Assembly: GCA_019914995.1 (NCBI GenBank) | Contig: CM034131.1 | Span: forward strand, 3,442,501 to 3,506,500 | Length of the DNA: 64,000 nt | Reading direction: 5' to 3' | Origin: Acanthochlamys bracteata | Taxonomy: Eukaryota > Streptophyta > Magnoliopsida > Pandanales > Velloziaceae | Shown here: in pieces, positions 46,200 to 57,699 of the stretch | Layout of the letters: every line of letters begins with the position of its first letter | How positions within the stretch are numbered: the stretch's first letter is position 1 | Notes under the pieces: generated by a model | Seen by the model: the letters and a program-made list of their open reading frames with translations, nothing else | What the model was told of the DNA's origin: nothing | Databases searched by the model: none | Made by a program: the position numbers and the translations under genes

Positions 46200-46560
46200 A
46201 GAATAATAACTCTATTAATTTTTTATAGTATTCTTATTTAGATTATAAAGTTCACATACATTGGAAATCACCGTGTATGCTTGCTGAAGTGAGAATGGTT
46301 TGATCTTGAGCATAAGACAACGATACTAATAAGCAATGATTTCATTAGTATTAATGTGGCGAAGAGATGGTATGTGAATGATCTATTTATACTTGCAAGT
46401 CATGCTACTCAAGTATATTCCATGTCAAATAATATGATGGGTAAGGATTAGAGAGTGCTACATAGATCTCTGCATCGTCATATGTTTGATCCATCATTAT
46501 TCGGTGAGGATGAAAGCACCCCTGCATTATTATTAGAGATATATCATTATTAGAGATATA
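46200..46560 (+). pseudogene. CACTA transposase, DUF4216-like region
   Basis: The plus strand reads EWFDLEHKTTILISNDFISI, NVAKRWYVNDLFILASHATQ and VYSMSN, like the DUF4216 pattern C-W.D...VN..R-WY.NDPFILA.QA.QVFY. Interrupted by stops. Confidence 0.7.
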
Positions 46561-47149
46561 TGGCACACCTGCATTATAAGAAAATGAAGGGTGGGGTGGC
46601 TGCAAGGGCCAACCCACCTAAGAATTTCAAAGAAAGCGGTCAAGTTTTTGATTGGTTAAATCTTTGCAATCTATTCGAATACGCAACATAGAACGTAAGT
46701 CTAATATAAGCACTAGTATAATAACTCAAAGTATCAAATAAGATTTCATGAATATTTGCTAACCAATTGCTTTATATATGTTAGGAAACTTTATGCATTG
46801 CGAAAGAGCCTGGTCTTAAACAACTTGATACATTGCGGTGGAAGTGAAAGTATAGAGTATTTCTCACAGAACGGTAAATATAATGAATTGTTTGGAAAAA
46901 CTATATGATATTCTATTCATATTTATATTATCCAAAAATATGTAGAGATAAGGACCACTATAGACATATAAGATAGCATACACAAAAAAAATAGAAAATA
47001 CAAATAAAGGGGAGTTTAGTTCAGAGAGAATTCGAAGCAATTATATAAGTTGTATTTTTTTGGAATAGAAAATAACATAATTATATAATGTATAACCATA
47101 ATCTTAAATTAAATGCAGTAGGTCATGAGTAACATGGTTGACGAATCTT

Positions 47150-47490
47150 CAGAAACTACCGGTTGATGACATAAGAACAAGTTATGTAGAGCGTCTTAGG
47201 AAACGAATCCGATTATTGTCATGGTCGGGGTGTCAGGGCCGAAACCATAGCGTATAGATGATCGTGCATAGGAGATATCTAGTTTAAAAGTTCAACTAGA
47301 GAGAGAAACATAAGAACGGGAGGGTACGAATGAAAGACTTAGTGCTCTCCAGTAGGAGGTCTCAAGAGTGAGTATTTTTGTGGAGGAATTGGAACCATGA
47401 TGTCAACAATTAAACGAATTCATTCAAATGATGCAGTATATGAAAACTCAACAGGAAAGATAAGGTCAAGCTTCAAGTAAATCGGTTATC
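47150..47490 (+). pseudogene. CACTA transposase C-terminal segment, decayed
   Basis: Plus-strand counterpart of 40500-40860: SVLGNESDYCHGRGV is followed by a stop-filled Glu/Arg-rich coil. Located where a transposase C terminus is expected. Confidence 0.55.
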
Positions 47491-47639
47491 TTGTGTCGTA
47501 AATCTCTCACTCTTCAATTTTCTATAGTTTATTGGTATTAATATACGATAACTTTAGTTATTAGAAAGTTAGAGAAAATTCAGGTTTTAGAAAATTTAAT
47601 CTAGAATAACTTAATTTAAAATAATATAGCGCGTCAAAA

Positions 47640-48540
47640 TATAAACTAAGCCATCAAATGGTACGAAATTGGTGGCGACATGATCAGCTCAATGAGTTTG
47701 ACTTGTAGGAAGAGTCGGAATCAAATTTGCAAATGTGAAGACTAAGTTAGAAGCAAATTTATATTTTAAAAATGTTAATATAGAATAATTTAGTTTATAA
47801 CAACATAGAGGGTTAAAGTATAAACTAGGCCTTCAAATGGCACGAAATTTGCGGCAACATGATGGCTCGACGAGTGTGATTTATAGGAAGAGTCAGAATC
47901 AAATTTGGAGGTCGGAGAAGTAAGTTAAAATCAAGCTTAGGTTTTATAAATATTAATATAAAATATCTTATATATTTAACAACATAGGAGTCAAAATATA
48001 AATTAAGCTATTAAATGGCATGAAATTGGTGCCGACACAATCAGCTCAATGAGTGACTTATAAGAAGATTGGAATCAAATTTGGAGGTCCGAGGAGTAAG
48101 TTAGGCACATTTAGGTTTTAAAGATATCAATCTAGAATAGCTTAGGTATTTAACAATATAGAAGGTCAAAATATAAACTAAGCCATCAAATTGTACAAAA
48201 TTAGCATCGACACGATTGTCGCCGAGTGTGATTTGTAGGAAGAGTCAGAATTAAATTTAGAGTTCCGACGAGTAAGTTAGAAATAATTCTAGATTTTAAA
48301 AATCTTAGTAAGAATAGTTTAATTTATAACTACAGAGGGGTTTAAAATGTAAAGTAAGTCGTCAAATGGCACGACTTTAACGCCGACACAATCGGATCAA
48401 GTGTGACTTGTAGGAAGAGTCGGAATCAATTTTGGAGTTCCGAAGAGTAATTTAGAAGCAGGTTTAGTTTTTAAAGATCTTAATATAGAAGGGCTTAGAT
48501 ATATATTTCAATACATAGATAAATGTTATTAATCTTTTTC
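47640..48540. repeat. tandem array, about 5 units (right arm, inverted)
   Basis: Units contain TAGGAAGAGTCGGAATCAAA and TAGAAGCAAATTTAGGTTTT, reverse complements of the left-arm unit. Copies are spaced about 178 bp, near 47705, 47887, 48065, 48240 and 48415. Confidence 0.85.
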
Positions 48541-48844
48541 TATTTGTGTTCATTTTAGATTAATAATCGTTTGCTCTTGTTTGAGGAGAAGGGTTGCCCT
48601 GATAGGTTCTTTTGTTAGATAGTATTTTGTATTAGAACAATATAATGTCATATTTCTATAAATTTTATATTTCTTGTATGAAAATAATGATATACTTTAA
48701 AATTTATTCAATATTAACTATGCTTTGTATTCGTTGAACGAAATTTTAATTTTGGTAATATAAAATTTAGTATTGAATTAGTATGTTATAATATAAATTA
48801 TAATATTAACAACATTTATATTATAATATAAATTAAAATATAAA

Positions 48845-49300
48845 CTAGCGATCAGAAAGAAGCAGTCATTGATTTCAAATAACAGCAATCAGTGAGGTAC
48901 GGTCGCTATTTACCACAATAGGAGCATCTGCGACCAAAATCCGGTGGTTGCTAATGTCAACACTTGTGGCTAGCTACTTGCAATCACTATTGGTCTTACT
49001 AAAACGACTAGGCAACCTGGTCGCTGATGTCAAAACTCGTGACAGCCTTCAGGCGGTCACTGATGCGGTCGCTGTTGTCAATTTAATTGCAATCTTCTTG
49101 ATTTGGTCGCTAACAACTGAACAGTGACGGTCGCTTTTGTTCGGATCATTAGCAACTGTCAGATCAAGTTGTTTGCTAAAAGCTTCAACGACTCGTCTAG
49201 TGCGAACGTTGTGGCGATTGACACTTCCCTATTGCTGAAGGCTTTAGTGACCATTTTCAATTAACAGCGACCAGCCTTTTAAGTCACTATTGGTGTTCTG
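48845..49300. repeat. right subterminal repeat block
   Basis: Many GGTCGCT and GCGACC motifs plus decayed versions, ending at TCTTGTAGTG. Confidence 0.8.
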
Positions 49301-49492
49301 TCTTGTAGTGTTCGAAGAGTTCTTATGTTTCATTTGTACACAAAATTAGAAACAGTAACTTCCAGTTCAGCACCGGAGGAACTCTAGTTCCATGCTTTTT
49401 ATGGCACCCCTTATGATGAAGTTCCCCTCTCCGAATGTTCTTTGTTGTAGTTCCCCTCCCCAACGCTCTTCATTGGGTCATAGTCAAGCGGC

Positions 49493-49750
49493 ATGAATGA
49501 GAAAGAAAACAAGCCAAAGAGTAGTAACACAACACAACACATGATTATCCCCATTAGCTCGACTTCAGCCGCTGTTGGGACCACAACACCAATAGTTGTT
49601 GGAGTTAGCAGTTGGAAGGAGTATACAAAGAAGATCGGATTAGTCGGAGGATTCCGGTGCGGTGCCGGTGCGGCGAGCTACTATGTGGGGTCTGTAGGTA
49701 TTCAAACTGACAAGATTACGGGTTTGATTACAAGGCGATGGTACGGGTAG
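49493..49750 (+). CDS. hypothetical small ORF, 85 codons
   Basis: ATG 49493 opens MNEKENKPKSSNTTQHMIIP, then a Ser/Thr/Val stretch and WKEYTKKIGLVGGFRCGAGA. The codon composition is more balanced than the surroundings, and the frame continues after its stop with RSKNNPVVRAAKIVRI, so one nonsense change may have shortened it. No family is recognised. It begins 183 bp outside the right end of the CACTA element and could be the remains of a host gene. Confidence 0.35.
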   Translation: MNEKENKPKSSNTTQHMIIPISSTSAAVGTTTPIVVGVSSWKEYTKKIGLVGGFRCGAGAASYYVGSVGIQTDKITGLITRRWYG

Positions 49751-49799
49751 CGATCCAAAAATAATCCTGTCGTACGTGCTGCTAAGATCGTTAGGATCT

Positions 49800-50400
49800 G
49801 AAAGTATTCATGGTCCAATTGATGGATTGTTTGGAGGAAAATTTTAATGAAAACTAAATAGTTGCTCTTTTTCTTCTTTTATGGAAGGACAAAGAGGAGT
49901 TTGTGATTTGCTTGAAGTTGAAGAAGAAAAAGATCTGATTTTTCTGGCGATGGATCGATGATGAACTGGTTGAAGAAAGAATAGATTGTGTTTGTTAAAT
50001 GCTAATTTTAGTTTTAAATGTTTCTAGAAGGTGTGTGAATGAGAGCGGTATTTATTTTGGGGTTTCTCAATGTAAGAAAAAAGGGAAAAATCTTTATTGA
50101 TAGTTTAGACCATTTTCTGGTTATTACTTTTCTGACTAATTTTATCATTTGATGATGCAAGGGCCTCCCTGTATATAATAAGATTTTGCAAATTTATCTT
50201 TCTTTTTTTTTAACAATCCTAGTTGACTAGACGACGGATCGTCGGATTGCCTTAGAACCCTCTTGGGTCAAACCGGATCGAAATAGGTCGACGTATAGAC
50301 ACCATTTTGCAATTTCAAATCGGTTTTGGTTCCGAATCAATAGCTCTCGAGTCGATCTGGACAGGATAAATAGTAACTAAATAAATAGTTAACAAAATAT
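49800..50400. other. non-coding stretch
   Basis: No clear element. GGGTCAAACCGGATCG near 50265 resembles the interior of hAT-type MITEs but no ends were found. Confidence 0.4.
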
Positions 50401-50436
50401 ACTATTTCTATTTTTTGTATTAAAAATATTAAATAT

Positions 50437-50705
50437 TAAAATTTACTTCCAACTTAGTTTAGTTCTCACCTTGAAATGAAATTAAAATACAAAAATTAAA
50501 CTCCGCTTTAAAAAACAATTGAACTCTAAACAAAATCTGAACTTCACTTCCAACTCATTTAAAAACAAAATTGAAACATAAAAAATTGAACTCTACTTCC
50601 AATCCACTTCCAAAAATAATTAAAACACAAAATCTAAACTACACTTCCAACTCACTTCAATAATTAAGTAAAATATAAAAATTGAACTCCACTTCTAACC
50701 TATTT
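50437..50705. repeat. imperfect tandem repeat, about 62-68 bp, four units
   Basis: The words AAATTGAACTCYACTTCCAA and CACTTCCAAAAAYAATTRAA recur four times with small changes between 50437 and 50705. Confidence 0.7.
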
Positions 50706-51013
50706 TTTTGAAAAACTTTAATTTTTATTTCTGCTTTTGTGAAACTCATTATGGGCATTTAAAACATGCCTTAATTGAATTGGGATAAGTTTTAGTAATG
50801 TATAAATTTTACCGTCAGGAGAATCCGAATAGACGCCATGTGCTTATTCGCTATTCTCTGTTAATGAGATTAGTACTAAAACAAGTTATGTTTGTCTTGC
50901 TAATTATATTCATGTTGTCACTTAGAGATGAGCTCATAAGTTGAACAATTAGGCTAATTTTAATAGCTTAGGCCTCTCATTGAGGTTTTGCCCATCATAT
51001 AAGCTTAATTTGA

Positions 51014-51400
51014 TAGCGGCACTCCCTTCTTAAGAGCACTCTCACGCACTTCTTTCCCGGTTTATGGTCGGAGTGACCTCCAAATCCAATCTTCATCATT
51101 GGATACGAAGAATTATGACTTAAAAACTTATCCATAAAATTTTAGCTCAATCGGACCACAAATTTACCTCTATCCGATCACTTGATCAAGATGACAAAAA
51201 GTAAAAAAATTGTAAAATATATATATTGTATAATTTCTGTCAACTTGATCAAGTGATCAGATAGAGGTGAATTCGTTGTCTGATTAAGCTGAAATTTTAT
51301 AAGTAGATGTCTAATTCATAGTTTTTCATATCTAAGGTGGAGATTGGATTTGAAGATCACTCAGCTATAAACCGGAGAGGGAGTGCCTCTATCCCTCCTA
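51014..51400. mobile_element. foldback MITE, copy A
   Basis: Almost the whole 390-bp segment is one imperfect inverted repeat. The left arm has GGCACTCCC, CCGGTTTAT, TCCAAATCCAATCTTC and CCTCTATCCGATCACTTGAT; the right arm has the complements in reverse order, with a loop of about 40 bp (TGTAAAATATATATATTGTA). A TA microsatellite follows the right end. Related copies lie at 55750-56142 and 61340-61500. Confidence 0.8.
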
Positions 51401-52310
51401 TATATATATATATAATTATATGTGATGTTTATAATTAAGATTGCACTATGATATATTTTCTTTTTATGATAATTGAAGTTCATAGTTACATGGCATTTAT
51501 AATCGGCAAACATTGGTGGATAGTATTTATTATTTATGAACATGACGTGATAACTTATATATTATACTATTTTGATTTTCTATATCAAAAAATAGCAAAA
51601 TTTTCTAATTTGAGTACTTTTAATTATAAAATATAGATAACTTTTTCTTTATGTTTTTTGCCCACTTTGTTGTCTAAAATACTATCATAATGCAATTTTT
51701 AAATTACAAAAACTTAATAGTTAGCTACTTTTTGTGACTATAAACCATCACAATATAACTTAAATTAAAGCAAGATACAAGTTTAATAGTGCAATATTCA
51801 TGCAAAACAATATATGTACGATAGACTTTCTTCTAGGCAACATATTTCGTAAAAGTTCACAATTATAATTAGTCACTTAAATCACCATAGAACAGCATAC
51901 AAGTCATAGTGCCAAATTTACATGTCATTTGATAAAAACATGTACAAAATTTTACATTTACAAACACCAACATCAGAAGAAAATATAAATTTCCCAAATA
52001 AATAATTTTAAAATTTTCATAATTAAAAGAGAAAATAATCTTTAATGAAATATTTTTGGTTTTTAAAACCTGTCTTTGATACCAATTATTAGAAATTTTG
52101 TATTGTAGACATCGATTAATTCACGTACATTATAATTTCAAAATATAAACCTCAATAATGTTTACAAAACTTAAATAAGAGATACATTAAATCATGCACT
52201 TCCACATGGGCCACCTCCAACATCTCATAATTAACAGAATTTTACAATAATATTTATAAAACCAATTATCTTCCACATGGGCCACCTGCAACAGATACAT
52301 TAAATCATGA
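51401..52310. other. non-coding stretch
   Basis: AT-rich. A short direct repeat (CTTCCACATGGGCCACCT with ACATTAAATCATG) occurs at 52180-52245 and 52270-52318, just before the GH1 pseudogene. Confidence 0.5.
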
Positions 52311-52359
52311 ACTTCCCTTCAGCTGTTGCAGTACTACTTTCAGTTTCTCGGTGCTTCAA

Positions 52360-54935
52360 TATCAATGGGGATCAGTTTGCAGAACTTCTTTATGGGAATT
52401 GCATTATCCGCTTATCAGGGAAGAAGTACGCATAATTTCCTTTACTTCTTCTACCTTTCACGTTAGTTGTGGGTGTTAACATGAATAATTTCTGAAGCAG
52501 TATAAAGGAGCAATTGGTTATCTTCAGCCACATTCCTGGTTAGAAATCTTGAACAAAAATTTTAGGTCAATTTGTAATGGTATTCTACTACAGGAAGCAT
52601 TAGCAGCGGCAAAGATGGAGATGAAGCGATACATGGTATGTAGCGTAAACAGTTTTAATTGAGTGCATACCAATAAAACATACATCCCTTTGTTCTTTTA
52701 ATGTATTCTACATAGTGCATGTATAGGAAGATATTTAGCTGATCAAGTCACTTGGAGTCGATGCATACCGTCTCTCAGTTTCATGGGCTCGGATTCTACC
52801 AAGTCAGTTTTTGGAAAATTTTCACCAAGTCGAATTTTTCACCAGGATCCCGTTCAAACTTGAACTTCTCGGTCAGAAAGCTAAAGGTTATCAATATTTC
52901 TATCAGATTATACTAGAAGAAAACCAAAACGAAGGACCCGGGCGGCCGACCCTTTCAATCAATGCAAAAACAGAAAAGGGCCAAACTACATTTATTAGGT
53001 TTTTTTGTGACTTATATCGTGTATTAATTACAAGTAAAAGACCTATTACCTATATACCCTATAACTAATTTACATCTCTTAACAATTTCATCCTATAGAG
53101 CAGGAGCACGATTTGGAGGTGTCAATCCTATACAACAAGCTCATATACTTGTCATCAGAGGTGGCTAAAAAGTACTCAAAAGCCGCGTTAACTTCCTTGT
53201 TTATACTATTATTCCTCCTGTTAATTGATTAGCAAGCTATGAAAGTTATGATGGTAACTTCTTCTAAGTCTGGTCAGTGGACTTGAAACCTTCTTCAAAA
53301 TTCATCACGTATATTTCGAACTTGTTTGAATAGTATCATATAGATCACCTCTTTGAAAAGTTCAGACACTCTACTAGTCTACTGGTGTTTCTTCATATAT
53401 CATAGAATTTAGAACACAATTACAACATGCACTAATACACAGTCACTAATCAAATTAAAGGAATTGAACCGTTTACCATTATGATATTCCTCAAGAATTT
53501 GAATACAAATCTGGCTCATGGCTTAGTTCATAAATGATCGTTGTAAGTTCTAAATTTCTAATCAAGAACTAATATCTGTCTATACATTTAATTTTATATT
53601 AAAAGCAGTTAAAAGTTAGTAATACGTTTTCCTAGCAAGAGTAAAGTCCAATTCTAATTTTCAGCTAAACAAAATTGAATGTCATTAGTCATCAGTAAAC
53701 GCGTATTATCTGCACACAGCAGAGAATGTCATTAACGAAAACATTGTTGTATGATCTGTGCAGTGACGACTTCCGGCGTTTTGCTGAGGGTGTGCTTCAA
53801 AAGCTTTTGGGACACGGTCAGGTATTGGGTAACCATTAACTAGCCTAATATCATAACACTGCACTCATATCTGGTCAGGAAAATATCCTCGTCAATGTTG
53901 TTCCTGGCCACATGGCAACTGCTCCTTTGGATAATCAGTGACGGAGCCATTCCTTGCTACACACCGCATGCTTCTATCTCATGCCAATGCCGCTGCTATC
54001 TACAGACACAAATAAAGGTAACCATAGCAATTAAGAAATTATTTCCTCTTATAGACAACCGAAATATAATGATTGAGAGAGCAATTTTATTTATATACAC
54101 ATGGAATGGATCAGGACGGACACAACTTGCATGCAGTATCTTAATTAGAAACTTGTTAATTAACAGCACCAGCTGTTATTTATTGCCAGAAAACCTTATA
54201 GTAGCAACAGCCTTATCGTACAAGTATCCAATGGCTAAAACTCACCTGATTAGGCTGATTATCATATATCTAAGTATAAACTCCAGCTGTTAGTGATCAT
54301 TAACAACCAAAGAGGCATGCACTGAATTAAATGTTGACTTTGTTCATATTATAATTATTTTTTTCCTATTACACGCAGCACAGGCAAGGAGCTCGTATTG
54401 GGATAGTCACTGCACCCATGCATACATGTATGAACCGATGACAGACATCGAGGAAGATTGCCAAGCTGTTCAGCCCGCCTTAGCTTTGTGGCTCTCTTTA
54501 CCTTCCTGCTAAAGAGATTTAAACAAAAGTCACATGTTCATTTAGGGTGTGCTCTTTTGCATCTGAAAATAACTTCTTTCGTCAAAAAAGTAACTTTTAA
54601 GTAAATTTCTAAATCCTTCTCTAATAATCTACTTTCTTAAACTTATTTTTGAAAACTCATTTTTTAAAAAGTCACTTTAATGTGCAAATAACACACCCGT
54701 AAGCTTTCGTTTCTCCTTACGAGATCCTGGTACATGTTCCCTTTCTGAAAGGTGATATCCAGATGAGATGCGGCACGTCCTAGGACAACACCTACCAAGT
54801 TTCACAGAACAAGAGTTGAAGGATGTTAAGACAGCCTTGATTTCACAGGCATCACCCACTACTCCTCATCCTATGCAAAGGATGGAATGAGCTCATATTA
54901 TTGTGAAACCGGGGGCCATATATGCAGTCAATGCA
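52360..54935 (+). pseudogene. GH1 beta-glucosidase pseudogene, multi-exon
   Basis: Exon-like pieces of a plant glycoside hydrolase family 1 beta-glucosidase appear in family order: MGIALSAYQG (52406), GSISSGKDGDEAIHG between splice sites (52594-52635), EDI-stop-LIKSLGVDAYRLSVSWARIL (52738-52800), RFGGVNP then LYNKLIYLSSEV after a 1-bp shift (53110-53165), SDDFRRFAEGV with CFKSFWDTVRYWVTIN (53762-53850), KYPRQCCSWPHGNCSFG-stop-SVTEPFL with LSHANAAAIYR (53875-54012), RQGARIGIVTAPM and YEPMTDIEEDCQAVQPAL (54385-54485), and EMRHVLGQHLPSFTEQELKD with TGITHYSSSYAKDGM (54760-54890). In TINEPN, the acid/base Glu codon is TAG. The nucleophile (ITENG) region was not found. Three other stops and at least three frameshifts confirm decay. 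The living enzyme would cleave beta-glucosides of secondary metabolites or monolignols. Confidence 0.85.
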
Positions 54936-55430
54936 GAAAGTTGCAAAGGCTGTGAAGGCAGGAATCCCTGAAAAAGAAGTCTATATTAATCAGGACTTCT
55001 GTTACTTTCCACAGGCCGAAGACTCTTACAAAGATCAGAAAACCAAAATACCCTAGGCTCAGTGCTCCTCGTAAGATCAGATTGCACCAGTATCAAATTC
55101 TCAACTATCCACTGATCACGTACTGAGTCCTGAACAATGAGCCCCTTGGGTTTGTGGCTATGCAGGCCTTGGTTTCTTATTCGATGCGGCTTCTTGCATA
55201 TGATTCGCTGAATACATAGTCATGCGGAGGATGCGAGACCGCAGCTTGAGGAGCGCAGTTGAGCTGCAAGGAGGTTTGCAAAGATGAAAGGCTCACTGCT
55301 TTACTAGCAGCAAGTATCACCAAAAATTGATGCTAATGTTAAGCATAGCGCATATGTTCGTACACAGCTTAAAATGTAATGGCGAATTAATGAGCTTCGA
55401 TCGACTAAGTCCTTACGTTGGACATTACTG
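54936..55430. other. non-coding; may hold unassigned 3' remains of the GH1 relic
   Basis: GC is somewhat higher up to about 55300 and several short plus-strand frames exist, but no GH1 motif could be read. Confidence 0.35.
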
Positions 55431-55645
55431 ATGATGATCTATTAAGACAAAATATGTCTCATCCTATATTTCTTCGTATATTTAAGTGCATTCCTGTATA
55501 GTAATTCCCAAAAAAAATTTCTTCATTTTTGTCATATCACAAAAGGCTTGGAGTTCATTAGAATATATCTTTATGGGTGAGTCATGAATGATAAATTTGT
55601 ATGCCCAATTTACAATAAGAATATATCTTGGGAGAGCATAAACAA
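55430..55645 (-). repeat. second copy of the dispersed repeat at 44.2-44.5 kb
   Basis: Same order of shared words as the copy at 44300-44515. The minus-strand frame (GRYILIVNWAY-like start, IKIYSNELQAF) is interrupted; function unknown. Confidence 0.6.
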
Positions 55646-55749
55646 TAGTTAATTCTGTGAAAAGTATCACAAAGAACGTAGTTCAATACGATGTTAATCA
55701 AACATCGATCAAAAAAGTTAATTTCAATATATATATATATATATATATA

Positions 55750-56142
55750 AGGAGAGATGTGGGCACTTTATTTTAGGAGCACTCTTTCGCACTCCATAGT
55801 TATTTTTACCCAAAAAATCTCCAAATCTAATCTCTACTATTAGATATGAAGAACTACGAGTCTGTAACACATTGATAAAATTTTAACTCAATTGGATGAC
55901 GAGTCGATATCCATTCGGCCACTTGATAAGATGACAAAAAAATATTATATACTTTTTCGAGTTTTTGATATTTATATTATATTGATCAAGTAATTGGATA
56001 GAGGTCGATTCGTGATCTGATTAAGCCGAAATTTTGTCAACGCGTTACCATCTCTTAATTTTTCATATCCAATAGTAAATATTGAAGTTAGAAGTCTTCC
56101 GGCCCAAAAATAACGGTGAAGTGCGCAAGAGTACCCCTAAAA
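55750..56142. mobile_element. foldback MITE, copy B
   Basis: Arms of about 180 bp: the left begins AGGAGAGATGTGGGCAC and contains CCAAATCTAATCTCTACTAT; the right has the complement ATAGTAAATATTGAAGTTAG and ends GAGTACCCCTAAAAA. The centre is ACTTGATAAGATGACAAAAA / TTGATCAAGTAATTGGATAG, as in copy A. A TA microsatellite flanks the left end. Confidence 0.8.
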
Positions 56143-56158
56143 AATAATATATATTATT

Positions 56159-56703
56159 AGAGATGGCAACTCAGATTCGTAGGTCGAGTTTAGATCGACT
56201 CGTATAATAATTGAATCAAATCATTCAACTTTAAACCGACCTATTTAATTATATGGATCAAAATTATTACAATCCAAGCTATTTAATAACCGGATCAAAT
56301 TCGGATCAACCTATTAAATAATTAAAATTATTAAAATAAAAGTTATAAAAGTTAATTTCTAACAATAATATATAAAAATTATTTATTATCACATATCTAA
56401 AAAAATATTAATTTTTTAAAATCTATTAATTAAATAAAAAAAGTAATTACATTAGATTAAGTTAAGAAATATATATATACATACATATTAAATTAAAAAT
56501 TTATATATTATTTTAAATATTTCTAATTATTAAATAATATATATTATATAAATATTTATACGGGTTAAATAGGTTAATGTCGGATCAATCCATAACTCAT
56601 TTAAGTTTTTAAACTCGAACCTGATTAAAATCTGATCAGAATTCGATTTTTTTGAATCGATTTCTAATCGAAATAGCGGATTGGATAAAAAATTGCCACC
56701 CCT
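56159..56703. mobile_element. hAT-type MITE
   Basis: The left end AGAGATGGCAAC and the right end, reverse complemented AGGGGTGGCAAT, form the AGGGGTGGCAA terminus of a common plant hAT-like MITE. The interior has GGATCAAATTCGGATCAACC and inverted CGGATCAATCC-type motifs and is otherwise AT-rich. Flanking octamers ATATTATT and ATTTATTA are similar but not identical. Confidence 0.65.
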
Positions 56704-57125
56704 ATTTATTATTCGATGTTTTTTTCTTTTCTTTTTGCTTTTTCTCTGAATTAGCCACCATATATGTATATGTAAGAGATCACCATCACTACTATACTAT
56801 CACCATCGCCTACTATATGGTACTCTATATCTCCCTCCTTTATGGCGCGCCCTGCTTGACAGAGAACTAACTACGTTACCATAACTAACCATAGAGAGAA
56901 TTGTTTATGTTCAGCTATATATATTGCTACCCGTCGGTGTAATTAATAACAAGAATTCTTCATCTTGAATAAGCTCATAAGTTTTAGCTCACTTATTAAA
57001 CGGTTTTAAACGCTTCTAACGCTTCCAAAGGCCGGATAAAATTTCGGATTTATAAAAGCACACAAAAATGAATAGAGTCAATTGACTACCATCTAGGTGA
57101 TGTTTGAGCTCTTTTAAATTTAAAT
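56704..57125. other. non-coding stretch
   Basis: No coding frame or element recognised. Confidence 0.45.
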
Positions 57126-57148
57126 AATATAAATAAATTATACATATC

Positions 57149-57232
<84 letters not shown>
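57149..57232. repeat. (AT)n microsatellite, about 84 bp
   Basis: Nearly pure AT dinucleotide run, likely length-variable and prone to assembly error. Confidence 0.95.
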
Positions 57233-57237
<5 letters not shown>

Positions 57238-57397
57238 TTTTTAAAATAAGAAATTGAATTTATTTTTTAAAAAATTCAAATAATTTTTTTTAAAATATTT
57301 ATTTTAATCACTCCTAAATCGTCATCTTATACTAATGGAATTATGCATCTCCAGTCAAACACTCATTTCTGACTGATAACAATATATGCGTCTCCCT

Positions 57398-57634
57398 TTA
57401 AGGATTCAACTTCCGCGTATCCTCTCTGCTTATCGAAGAAAAGTTTATGAAGTCTCTTTCAACTAAAAAACACTCATCAAGATGTCTAAACAAGTCCATT
57501 AGAGTAGGAACGGAAAGACACATGCAAAGAAATGAAGGACAATTTTGCTTGATTGGCATTGTGACTTTTAGTCCTGAACAACTTAAATCGACATGAACGT
57601 GGTCCTTACTTGAAATGAAGCTAGACCTTTTCAT
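57398..57634 (-). CDS. unassigned ORF, 78 codons
   Basis: Minus-strand ATG 57634 opens MKRSSFISSKDHVHVDLSCS. The composition (Cys, Pro, Met, Leu, Phe) is more protein-like than most frames nearby, but no domain is recognised. It lies downstream of the TIR gene on the same strand. It could be a gene fragment or chance. Confidence 0.2.
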   Translation of the reverse strand: MKRSSFISSKDHVHVDLSCSGLKVTMPIKQNCPSFLCMCLSVPTLMDLFRHLDECFLVERDFINFSSISREDTRKLNP

Positions 57635-57699
57635 CTCAAGAATCCTTATGTATCAAGCTTAAAAACTGCTTCCGGATAAAGGCATCGAAGATATCACAG

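Larger units (their letters stand above)
37813..49310 (+). mobile_element. large CACTA (En/Spm) transposon with nested insertions
   Basis: The left end is CACTACAAGAAG; the right end, reverse complemented, is CACTACAAGACAG (first ten bases identical). Subterminal blocks of GGTCGCTAAT / GCGACC motifs fill 37830-38290 and 48845-49300. Next to these, inside, lie arrays of a unit of about 175 bp in opposite orientations. The core carries decayed TNP2 transposase, DUF4218- and DUF4216-like domains on the plus strand. The flanking triplets are TAC and TTC, one mismatch. An LTR fragment (about 42.3-44.2 kb) interrupts it. At 11.5 kb it is an old, inactive autonomous-type element. The outer terminus at 37313 might be the true left end. 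Confidence 0.8.

Noticed and set aside
52811..53068. 85-codon open frame inside the GH1 region
   Set aside because: It begins just after the WARILPS exon and shows no GH1 or other domain. It occupies intron-like sequence between two GH1 exons.
53895..54293. 132-codon open frame near 54 kb
   Set aside because: It runs over a GH1 exon in the wrong frame and through intron-like sequence; the GH1 reading lies in another frame.
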